Below, one piece after another: positions 12,925-20,869 of a stretch of 64,000 nucleotides of DNA. Made by a program: the position numbers and the translations under genes. This DNA is from Methylocystis echinoides. Its GTDB lineage: Bacteria; Pseudomonadota; Alphaproteobacteria; Rhizobiales; Beijerinckiaceae. The stretch lies in the NCBI RefSeq assembly GCF_040687965.1, contig NZ_CP156084.1, forward strand, positions 1,006,501-1,070,500, read 5' to 3'. The notes below the pieces were generated by a model, which had not been told where the DNA came from, did not search any database, and worked only from the letters and a program-made list of their open reading frames with translations. Position 1 is the first letter of the stretch; the number at the start of each line of letters is the position of its first letter.

Positions 12925-14223
12925 TCCTTGCGGCGTCGGGATCAGAACGAGCGCCCCCACGCCGGCGCCGAGCGCCAGGATGGAAGCGAAGAGGAGCCGC
13001 AACCCCATCGCCGTCCCGCCCATGGCCCAGGCCATCGCCACCTTTGACAGGGTATTGCTCAGCACCGCGAGCAGAACGGTGAACGCCGCCGCCGTCCAGC
13101 CGACCTCCTGCTCGCCGTGCCGGGCCATCGACAGCGAAATGGCGTCGACGTCGGCGACGCCGGACACCAGCGCCAGGGCATAGGCCCCGGAGCTGCCGGC
13201 GAAGGTCGTGAGAATCTTGGAAAGGACCATCACTGCGGCGAGCAGCGCGCCGAATTTCAGCACCGCCGGCAAATCCAGCGGATTGGCGCCGGCCACGGGA
13301 TTGCCTTCGCGCTCGCCGGACGCCGCGCCGCGCCACATCAGAAAGCCGCCCGCCAGCAGATACACGACGCCGACGCCGATCAGCGGCGCCGCGAGACGCA
13401 GGCCGAAGGCCGGATTGACGACGCTTAGAATGGCGAGGACGCGCGGCCCCATGATCGCATTGGCGAAGAGGGCGCCGGCGGCCAGCACGCCCACGTCTTT
13501 GGGATTCTCGGCCGCCAGTCGCGCCATGGCCGCCGTGGTCGCCGTCGAGGAGGCGAGTCCGCCCGCCATGCCCGCGACGGCGATCCCGCGCCGGTAGCCG
13601 ACGATCTTCACAGCCACATAGCCACTAAAGGAGACGGCGGCGATCAGCACTGTCATGAGCCACAATTCGTGAGGATTGACCGCGCCCCAGCGGTCGATGG
13701 CGCGGTTCGGCAGGACGGGCAGCAGGATGAAGCTCATAACCAGCAGCACGAGCCCGGAGCGCAACTCCTCCCAGGTGAGTTTTTGCACCCATTCGTGCAG
13801 CAGCCCCTTCGCCGCCAGCAGGATCGTCGTCGCCACGGCGCCCGCCGCCGCCGCCACCTCATTTCCGACGACCGCCAAGGCCCCGAGCGCATATGCGAGC
13901 ATCATGGCGACGACTGAGGTCGCGCCGAACGTCTTGTCGTGCTCCGTCTCGCGATAGCGGAAGACGGCCATGGCGGCGCCGAAGAGCAGGAAGGAGAGAC
14001 CCAGCGCGACGACCCCGGCGTCATGCCAGAATTCCAGCGCCACCGCGCCCCAGACGCCGCCGAGCAGTGCGGCGAGGCCATGGGTGCGGACGCCAGCGGT
14101 GCGCTCGCCCTCCTGCTCGGCGCGCGCGTCCCATCCGCGCTCGAGGCCGATGAGCAGCCCGATGGCCAGCGCATAGGCAAGCCGCTGGATCAATGCGGCG
14201 GCGCCCAATTCATACATGTCCAA
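12919..14223 (-). CDS. MgtC/SapB and DUF4010 membrane protein
   Basis: A 434-residue multi-spanning inner-membrane protein. The N-terminal 140 residues match the MgtC/SapB module (RLAYALAIGLLIGLERGW, GVRTHGLAALLGG); the remainder (GLASSTATTAAMARLAAEN... and many hydrophobic stretches) matches DUF4010. Around a dozen membrane segments are likely. Proteins of this build are widespread but their substrate is unknown; magnesium transport should not be assumed. It is convergent with modC. Confidence 0.85.
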   Translation of the reverse strand: MDMYELGAAALIQRLAYALAIGLLIGLERGWDARAEQEGERTAGVRTHGLAALLGGVWGAVALEFWHDAGVVALGLSFLLFGAAMAVFRYRETEHDKTFGATSVVAMMLAYALGALAVVGNEVAAAAGAVATTILLAAKGLLHEWVQKLTWEELRSGLVLLVMSFILLPVLPNRAIDRWGAVNPHELWLMTVLIAAVSFSGYVAVKIVGYRRGIAVAGMAGGLASSTATTAAMARLAAENPKDVGVLAAGALFANAIMGPRVLAILSVVNPAFGLRLAAPLIGVGVVYLLAGGFLMWRGAASGEREGNPVAGANPLDLPAVLKFGALLAAVMVLSKILTTFAGSSGAYALALVSGVADVDAISLSMARHGEQEVGWTAAAFTVLLAVLSNTLSKVAMAWAMGGTAMGLRLLFASILALGAGVGALVLIPTPQGL

Positions 14224-14364
14224 ATGCCTTCATAAGCGCCTTCATGCCCAAGCGCCTTTCTGTGGGAGATGCGAAAACTCGCGCTGGAAGTCGCGGCGCC
14301 TTAGAGACATTCGCTAGCGCCAAATCGTTATCGATCCCGCCATCTGCAATCGAAAGGCTGAAAA

Positions 14365-15534
14365 ATGTCGCGCCTGCGTCCCTCCCGCCGATCCGCCGTC
14401 GCGCCCTTCATGGCGATGGAGACGTTGCGCGACGCGCGGCGCCTGGAGCGCGCGGGCCGGCGCATCATCCATATGGAGCTTGGCGAACCCGGGGCCCCGG
14501 TTCCCCGGCTCGCGCGCGCCGCCGCCGAGGCGGCCCTCGCCTCCGGACGGCTCGGCTATGGCGAGGCGATGGGCGAGGCGGCGCTTCGGGCGCGCATCGC
14601 GCGCCATTACCAGACGCGCTACGGCGTCGAGGTCCCGCCCGACCGGGTGATCGTGACGACCGGCTCTTCTGGCGCCTTCATGCTGACGCTGCTCGCCGCC
14701 TTCGATCCCGGCGCGCGCATCGCCGTCACGGCGCCGGGTTATCCTGCTTACGCCAATCTTCTCTCCTCGCTCGGCCTAGAAGCCGCGCCGCTGCCGGTCG
14801 ACGCAGCGACCCGTTTCGCGCCCACGGCCGCCATACTGGAGGCGGCGCATCGCGAAAAGCCGCTCGACGGCGCGCTGCTGATGAGCCCGGCCAACCCCAC
14901 GGGCGCCATGATCGACGCCGGGGAGCTCGCCCGTATCTGCGCCTACTGCGAGGCGGCGGGGATCGTCTTCATTTCAGATGAAATCTACCACGGGCTCGAA
15001 TATGCGGTCCCCGCCGAGACGGCGCTGCGCTTTTCAAAAAGCGCCATTGTCGTCAATTCCTTCTCCAAATATTACGCAATGACCGGCTGGCGGCTCGGAT
15101 GGCTCGTCGCGCCCGAAGAACTCATGCGGCCGCTCGAGCGCTTGCAGCAATCGCTCGCCATCTGCGCCCCGACGATTTCGCAACATGCGGCGCTCGCCGT
15201 TTTCGACGCTACTGACGAACTGGAGGAGAACCGCGCGGCCTATGCGCGCAATCGGGCCTTGCTCATGGCGCGGCTGCCGCAGATGGGCCTCGACCGCTTC
15301 GCGCCGCCGGACGGCGCCTTTTACATCTACGCCGATGTGTCCGCCTTCACCGGCGACTCGATGGCGTTTTGCAGACGGATGCTGGCGGAGGCGGGGGTCG
15401 CGGCGACCCCCGGCCTCGATTTCGATCCGCAGCGCGGCGCGACAAAGGCGCGCTTCTCCTATGCCGGTTCGGAAGCGGAAGTCGCCGAAGGCGTCGCGCG
15501 GCTCGCAGCCTGGCTGCCGCAGGCGCGTCTTTAG
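14365..15534 (+). CDS. Class I/II pyridoxal-phosphate aminotransferase
   Basis: A fold-type I aminotransferase of 389 residues. The Schiff-base lysine is Lys235 in SFSKYYAMTGWRLGW; SPANPTG and FISDEIYHG provide the cofactor-binding Asn and Asp. Substrate specificity cannot be read from the sequence; the overall pattern is closest to aspartate/alanine-type aminotransferases. AAAGG lies about 10 bases before the ATG. No pathway neighbour: a divergent membrane-protein gene lies upstream and the convergent rne gene downstream. Confidence 0.88.
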   Translation: MSRLRPSRRSAVAPFMAMETLRDARRLERAGRRIIHMELGEPGAPVPRLARAAAEAALASGRLGYGEAMGEAALRARIARHYQTRYGVEVPPDRVIVTTGSSGAFMLTLLAAFDPGARIAVTAPGYPAYANLLSSLGLEAAPLPVDAATRFAPTAAILEAAHREKPLDGALLMSPANPTGAMIDAGELARICAYCEAAGIVFISDEIYHGLEYAVPAETALRFSKSAIVVNSFSKYYAMTGWRLGWLVAPEELMRPLERLQQSLAICAPTISQHAALAVFDATDELEENRAAYARNRALLMARLPQMGLDRFAPPDGAFYIYADVSAFTGDSMAFCRRMLAEAGVAATPGLDFDPQRGATKARFSYAGSEAEVAEGVARLAAWLPQARL

Positions 15535-15545
15535 CCAGTCCCTGC

Positions 15546-15570
15546 CCCTCCCCCGCTTCGCGGGAGAGGG
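15546..15570. terminator. Hairpin between aminotransferase and rne 3' ends
   Basis: A near-perfect inverted repeat of about 11 bp per arm around TTC in the 74-base gap between two convergent genes, with no T-run on either side. It may end transcription from both sides or simply be one of the GC-rich palindromes scattered in this genome. Confidence 0.4.
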
Positions 15571-15608
15571 AATCTCGAGGTTTCGCGTGTTTCCAGTGAA
15601 CGTCCGGC

Positions 15609-18593
15609 CTATTCGTTGAACGGCCCGCGGACGCGCTGCCACCATCCGCCCTTCTTCGGGGTCTTCGGATCGGCCGCGGTGATGACGACCTGGGTCGGCT
15701 CGCGCGGGGTCGTCGGCTGTTCGGCCGGCGTTTCTGGCGCAGCGGCCGCCGGCGCGGCGTCGGGAGCGGGGCCCGCCTCCGGGACGACGGCTTCGGCGGC
15801 AGGCGGGATTTCCGCCTCCGCCGCGGCGGGCGTCGCCGCCGTTGCGACCGTCGCCGGCGCTTCGGCGGCCGGGGCCTCGGGAGCCGCGGCCTCGAGCGCA
15901 GGCGTCACGATTTGCGGCGCGGGGGCGAAGTCGGGCATATGCGCCTCCCGCGGCGAGACGAAAGCTTCCGCCTCGCCCCCGTCGAGCGGGAAGAGCGCGG
16001 AGGGATCGCGGAACTCGTCCGGCAGAGGCGCCGACCGGCGCCAGCGGCCCGGACCGCGCCCCCGCCCGACGCGGGGTTCGCGGGGTTCGCGGGGCTCGCG
16101 CGGGGCCGGCGCGCCCTCGATCTCGGCCATCAGCGCGAGGCCCTCGTCGGACGGCTGCTCGGCGCCGGGCGCGAAAACCTCGCCACTGCCGTTGGCGCCG
16201 CCGCGGCCGCGACGACGACGGCGACGCCGCCCGCGCGGCGCGCCCTCCTCGCCCTCTTCGCCCGCGAAGCGGCGATCGCGACGCCCTTCGGCGCGCTCCT
16301 CCTCGGCTCCGTCGGCGGCGGCCTCTTCCTCCGCCAGCGCCTCCTCTTCGAGGATCTCTTCCTCAAGCGGTTCGGCGCGCAGCGAATCGACGCGCAGCGG
16401 CGCGGGCGCGGTCGGGACGCGCGGCCCGCTCGCAAGTTCGCCGCGCTCCAACGCGTGGTAATTGGCGCCCGTCAGAGTATCGTCGGCGGCGACGGTGATA
16501 TGCACGCCGAAGCGGCTCTCCAGCGAATGCAGATGCGCGCGCTTCTGGTTGAGGATGTAGAGCGCGACCGCGCCGCGGGTGCGCAGCGTCACGTCATGCG
16601 CCGCGCTCTTGATCAGCGCCTCCTCCAGCACGCGCAGCACATGCAATGCGATCGAGGCGGTGGAGCGGACATGTCCCGCGCCCGCGCAATGCGGACAGGG
16701 AACCGTCGACCCCTCGACGACGCCCGCGCGGATGCGCTGGCGCGACATTTCGAGAAGGCCGAAATGCGAGATGCGGCCGACCTGAATGCGGGCCCGGTCG
16801 TTTTTCAGCGCGTCCTTGAGCCGGCGCTCGACGGCGCGATTGTTGCGGCTCTCCTCCATGTCGATGAAATCGACCACGATCAGGCCGGCGAGGTCGCGCA
16901 GGCGCAGCTGGCGGGCGACTTCGTCCGCCGCCTCGAGATTGGTGCGCAGCGCCGTGTCCTCGATATTGTGCTCGCGCGTCGACCGGCCCGAGTTCACGTC
17001 GATCGCGACGAGCGCCTCGGTCTGGTTGATCACCAGATAGCCGCCGGATTTCAGCGTGACGTGATTGGAGAACATGGCGTCGAGCTGCGCCTCGACCCCC
17101 GCCTCGGCGAAGATCGGGTAGGGCTCGCGGTGCTGCTTCACGTTCTTGGCATGGCTCGGCATGAGCATGCGCATGAAGTCCTTGGCCTCGCGATAGGCCT
17201 CGTCGCCCGAGACCACGATCTCCTCGACGTCGCGGCCATAAAGGTCGCGGATGGCGCGCTTGATCAGCGAGCCTTCCTCATAGACGAGCGTCGGCGCGCT
17301 GGAGCGCAGCGTCAGTTCGCGCACGCTTTCCCACAGCCGCAGCAGATATTCGAAGTCGCGCTTGACCTCGGCCTTTGTGCGCGTGGCGCCCGCGGTGCGC
17401 AGGATGACGCCCATCCCCTCGGGCACTTCGAGGTCGTGAACGATTTCCTTGAGGCGCTTGCGATCTGCGCCGTCGGTGATCTTGCGGGAGATGCCGCCGC
17501 CGCGCGCGGTGTTGGGCATCAGCACCGAATAGCGGCCGGCGAGCGACAGATAGGTCGTCAGCGCCGCGCCTTTATTGCCGCGCTCTTCCTTCACGACCTG
17601 AACGAGCAGCACCTGACGGCGCTTGATGACTTCCTGGATCTTGTACTGGCGGCGGGGACGCACGACCCTGAACGGGGCCTCGTCCATGGCGTCGCCGCCG
17701 ATGTGCTCGACGTGTTCTTCCTCGTCGTGCTCCTCGTCGTCGTGGTCCTCGTCAGCCGGCGCCCGCGGCGCGCGGGCCTCGAGCCCCTCGCCCGCGCTGG
17801 CCAATTCTTCGCCCTCGTCGGCCGCCTCTTCAGCTTCGTCGCGGGCGCGCTCGCGCTCCTCGTCGCGCTCGTCCTGGCGACGCGCCTTCAATTCGTGGTC
17901 CGGCTCCGGGATCGCCTCGGCGAACTCCTCGGCGGCGCCCTCCTCGACGGAGCCGAAGCCCGCCGGATCGACGGAAATGGTGTGATGTCCTTCGTCGGGC
18001 TCAATGATCCCGACGGCTTCCACGGCCTCGACCGCCTCGGCCTCGACCTCGACGTCGGTCGGGGCCTCGGCCTCTTCCGGGCGCGGCTCGTCCTCGGCGG
18101 CGGCGACGACGGATTCGGCGGCCGTCTCCTCGCTGGCCGGCTGGTCGTCTCCGGCCGCCTCGATCAGCGCTTCGACGTCGACGGCCTCGCTGACCAGCGT
18201 CTCATCGGCGCCGGCGCGCTTCTCGGCGGCCTCGGGTTGACGGCGGCGGGAGCGGCGACGGCCGTGCGGACGATGCGGCTGCTCCTCTTCCTCGTCCTGG
18301 CGATGGGCGCGGCTCTCTTCTTCCAGCAGCGCCTGACGGTCGGCGACGGGGATCTGATAATAGTCCGGGTGGATTTCCGCGAAGGCCAGAAAGCCGTGGC
18401 GGTTGCCGCCGTAATCGACGAAGGCGGCCTGCAGCGAGGGCTCGACCCGCGTCACCTTCGCCAGGTAAATATTGCCGCGCAGCGGTTTCTTGTCGGCGGC
18501 CTCGAAGTCGAATTCCTGAACGCGGTTACCGCGCAGCACCACCACCCGGGTTTCCTCCGGGTGGGAGGCGTCGATCAGCATCTTGTTTGCCAT
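15609..18593 (-). CDS. rne: Ribonuclease E
   Basis: Endoribonuclease E of the RNA degradosome, cutting single-stranded AU-rich sites in mRNA and rRNA precursors. 994 residues. It starts MANKMLIDASHPEETRVVV, and the S1 RNA-binding domain (residues about 35-85) is interrupted by a very acidic, low-complexity insertion (about 93-320) before resuming at RRQYKIQEVIKRRQ. The 5'-sensor and DNase I-like domains follow, with DFIDMEE containing catalytic acids, and the zinc-link CPHCAGAGH. The C-terminal 250 residues are Arg-, Pro- and Ala-rich, as in degradosome scaffold tails. Both the S1 insertion and the disordered tail are typical of alphaproteobacterial enzymes. Confidence 0.95.
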   Translation of the reverse strand: MANKMLIDASHPEETRVVVLRGNRVQEFDFEAADKKPLRGNIYLAKVTRVEPSLQAAFVDYGGNRHGFLAFAEIHPDYYQIPVADRQALLEEESRAHRQDEEEEQPHRPHGRRRSRRRQPEAAEKRAGADETLVSEAVDVEALIEAAGDDQPASEETAAESVVAAAEDEPRPEEAEAPTDVEVEAEAVEAVEAVGIIEPDEGHHTISVDPAGFGSVEEGAAEEFAEAIPEPDHELKARRQDERDEERERARDEAEEAADEGEELASAGEGLEARAPRAPADEDHDDEEHDEEEHVEHIGGDAMDEAPFRVVRPRRQYKIQEVIKRRQVLLVQVVKEERGNKGAALTTYLSLAGRYSVLMPNTARGGGISRKITDGADRKRLKEIVHDLEVPEGMGVILRTAGATRTKAEVKRDFEYLLRLWESVRELTLRSSAPTLVYEEGSLIKRAIRDLYGRDVEEIVVSGDEAYREAKDFMRMLMPSHAKNVKQHREPYPIFAEAGVEAQLDAMFSNHVTLKSGGYLVINQTEALVAIDVNSGRSTREHNIEDTALRTNLEAADEVARQLRLRDLAGLIVVDFIDMEESRNNRAVERRLKDALKNDRARIQVGRISHFGLLEMSRQRIRAGVVEGSTVPCPHCAGAGHVRSTASIALHVLRVLEEALIKSAAHDVTLRTRGAVALYILNQKRAHLHSLESRFGVHITVAADDTLTGANYHALERGELASGPRVPTAPAPLRVDSLRAEPLEEEILEEEALAEEEAAADGAEEERAEGRRDRRFAGEEGEEGAPRGRRRRRRRGRGGANGSGEVFAPGAEQPSDEGLALMAEIEGAPAPREPREPREPRVGRGRGPGRWRRSAPLPDEFRDPSALFPLDGGEAEAFVSPREAHMPDFAPAPQIVTPALEAAAPEAPAAEAPATVATAATPAAAEAEIPPAAEAVVPEAGPAPDAAPAAAAPETPAEQPTTPREPTQVVITAADPKTPKKGGWWQRVRGPFNE

Positions 18594-19228
18594 GTGGGAC
18601 TCTTTGGGGCGCTGCGCGCGCGGCGGCCGGCGGAGGGCGCCGCGGTCCAGTCAGGGACGCGGCGGCCGCTTTTCGGCGAGGCCCGAGGGCGCGAACGCTT
18701 GTTGTGCGAGAAAAGGGGAAAGGCCTTCGGCCTGTAGCGCTCTGGCCGGCGCGAGGACCGGCGTTGAGATAGGCTTGGCTTGACGCCGCACGCGGGCGCA
18801 GGCCCGACGTTTCGACGCAGAGCCGGACAAGATGACGATCTCGAGCCGGAACATCGCCCGCGGCGCAGGCGCCGGGGAACGGACCGGGACGCGCGCGGCG
18901 TGAGCAGAGACGCATCGCGCGGTCGAACCGGGCGAGGCGAACCTCCGCTGCTGCGCTTATCATGGTCCTGGCCATGAGATCGTCAAAAAACCTTTCGCGA
19001 CCGCCTGAAGGCGGCGCGCATCCGTCGCATTGGGCCTGAAGGCCGCTGGCGACGTTTCAGAAACGTCAGCCCATCCCGAAAAGCCGCTGGCCGGACTTGC
19101 AAGGCGCGCCGGTAATGGCGCACGCCAGCGGACTCCCAGGGAGCGCCGCTCCTTCATAGCGGGCGCCCGCGAAACGCGCAAGCGCCGCCGATGGGCCGCT
19201 CGGCAAGGCCGGCGCAAGGTTGTGGAAG
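18594..19228. other. Intergenic region between rne and amiC
   Basis: About 700 bases separate the divergent rne and amiC start codons. It must hold both promoters and probably a long rne leader, which in other bacteria serves RNase E autoregulation. I see no credible protein gene; the short open frames here are Arg-rich and lack ribosome sites. The one clear signal, a CtrA-type box, is listed separately. Confidence 0.5.
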
Positions 19229-19244
19229 TTAACGAAGCCTTAAC
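19229..19244 (+). promoter_or_regulatory. CtrA-type box upstream of amiC
   Basis: TTAA, seven bases, TTAAC: an exact match to the alphaproteobacterial CtrA full-site consensus, 64 bases before the amiC start codon. CtrA is the cell-cycle master regulator, and AmiC-type amidases act in cell separation. Binding is inferred. Confidence 0.5.
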
Positions 19245-19307
19245 GGACAGGCTCGAAGAATCGCCTATATTGAGAGCGAGCCTCGATCTCTTGCAGGATC
19301 CCTGACC

Positions 19308-20549
19308 ATGACGCACCCGCCTCCCCGCTCGAGAAAGGCCGGCCAGCGCTTTCTCTGCGCGGCGGCGGGAGCTGCTGCGTTCTCCGGCGTCGGCCTCGCC
19401 GCGGCGGCTGAGCCGGCGCAGCCCGTCACGGCCTATTCGAGCCGCGTCGAGACGGCCCACGACCATTCCCGTCTCGTCTTCGACATGACCGGCGCGGTCG
19501 AGGCGCAGGCGCGCCCCGTGGCCAATCCGCCGCGCGTCATCGTCGATCTGCCCGAAGTGGCGTTTCGCATCGACGCCAGGGAGGGCCGCTCGGCCGCTGG
19601 TTCGAAGCTCATCAAATCCTATCGATACGGGCAGTTCGCGCCTGGACGCGCCCGCGTCGTGGTCGACCTCCTCGCCCCCGCGCGGGTCGTGAAGGCGGGC
19701 GCCGAGGGGGGCCGCCTCGTCATCGACCTCGCCCCGACGACGGAGGCAAGCTTCAACGCGTCTGTCGCCGAGAGCGCCGTCGCCGCCAAGGCCGAGCCGG
19801 CCGCGGTCGCGGAAGCCGCGCCGACGCCCTCCGACCAGCCTGTGGTGATGATCGACCCCGGCCACGGCGGGGTGGACATGGGCGCGACCGGCAAGCACGG
19901 CGAGCAGGAGAAGGCGATCGTCCTCGAATTCGCCCGCGCCCTCAAGGCCAAGATCGAGCAGGGCGGGCGGATCAAGGCCGTGATGACCCGCGAGGAGGAC
20001 GTCTTCCTCCCGCTCAACGAGCGGGTGCGCATCGCGCATCGCCACAACGCCGCGCTTTTCCTCTCGGTCCACGCCGACACGCTGGCGGAAGGCCATGTCG
20101 AGGGCGCGACGGTCTATACGGTCTCCGCCAGGGCCTCGGACGCGGAGGCGGCGCGAATCGCCGAGAAGGAAAATCTGGCGGATCAGGCGGCGGGCGTCGA
20201 CAGCGCGCAGGCGAGCGAACAGGTCGGCGACATTCTGGTCGATCTCGCCCAGCGGGAGACGCGCGCCTTCAGCGCGCAATTTGCGCAGGCGCTCATCGCC
20301 CGCTGGAAGGAGGCCGGCAGCCTCAACAAAAATCCGGCGCGCTCCGCCGGCTTCGTCGTGCTGAAATCCTACGATATTCCATCAGCCTTGCTGGAGCTCG
20401 GCTATCTGTCGAGCGAGAAGGATCTCGCCCGGCTGACCTCGCCCGAGTGGCGCGACCAGGCGGCCGGCAAGACGGCCGAGGCGATTGAGGCCTTTTTCGC
20501 CGCCCGCTCCCGCGAGGCGCGCGCGCCCGAGAAGCCGCGCCCACAATAA
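19308..20549 (+). CDS. amiC: N-acetylmuramoyl-L-alanine amidase (AmiC type)
   Basis: Periplasmic zinc amidase that cleaves the peptide stem from peptidoglycan during cell separation. 413 residues: an Ala-rich export signal (about 1-34), an AMIN targeting domain (about 42-140), a linker, then the Amidase_3 domain (about 180-400). VMIDPGHGGVDMGATG holds the first zinc His, the E of QEKAIVLEFA the second ligand, and SVHAD the third. The catalytic Glu lies in SALLELGYLSSEKD. AGGA precedes the ATG. It lies about 320 bases upstream of mrcA on the same strand, and a CtrA box lies in front. Confidence 0.93.
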   Translation: MTHPPPRSRKAGQRFLCAAAGAAAFSGVGLAAAAEPAQPVTAYSSRVETAHDHSRLVFDMTGAVEAQARPVANPPRVIVDLPEVAFRIDAREGRSAAGSKLIKSYRYGQFAPGRARVVVDLLAPARVVKAGAEGGRLVIDLAPTTEASFNASVAESAVAAKAEPAAVAEAAPTPSDQPVVMIDPGHGGVDMGATGKHGEQEKAIVLEFARALKAKIEQGGRIKAVMTREEDVFLPLNERVRIAHRHNAALFLSVHADTLAEGHVEGATVYTVSARASDAEAARIAEKENLADQAAGVDSAQASEQVGDILVDLAQRETRAFSAQFAQALIARWKEAGSLNKNPARSAGFVVLKSYDIPSALLELGYLSSEKDLARLTSPEWRDQAAGKTAEAIEAFFAARSREARAPEKPRPQ

Positions 20550-20869
20550 AACACAAAATCGGGTCAATTGGGCATTCGGCCGGATCGGAGCGGGGGCTCT
20601 GCCCGGCGGCCCGAATCTGGCTTGCGGCGAGGGACCGAAGCCACTGGATCGACGGACGCGGGCAATGCTAAGGCAGGGCTGCGCGGCAGGGATGGACGGC
20701 GTTCGCCGTGTTGGATTAAGCGAGCCAGTCAGAAACAAGCGCCCAGAGCGGCGCGGATGCGCCTCGTGGCGCGCCCGGCTCAAGCTCCCTGAAAAAGGGA
20801 CAGGCGGGCGCCATATACAGGCAGGCGCCGAACGGAGCGGTCGGCCGGCCGCCAAAGAGGAAGATTTTC
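20550..20869. other. Intergenic region between amiC and mrcA
   Basis: About 320 bases without a supported gene. I see no clear terminator for amiC and no named regulatory site; it presumably carries the mrcA promoter. Confidence 0.4.

Noticed and set aside
15912-18737. A 941-codon open frame on the plus strand opposite rne
   Set aside because: Antisense to an intact RNase E, composed of Ala/Arg/Leu-rich sequence without domain motifs; no ribosome site.
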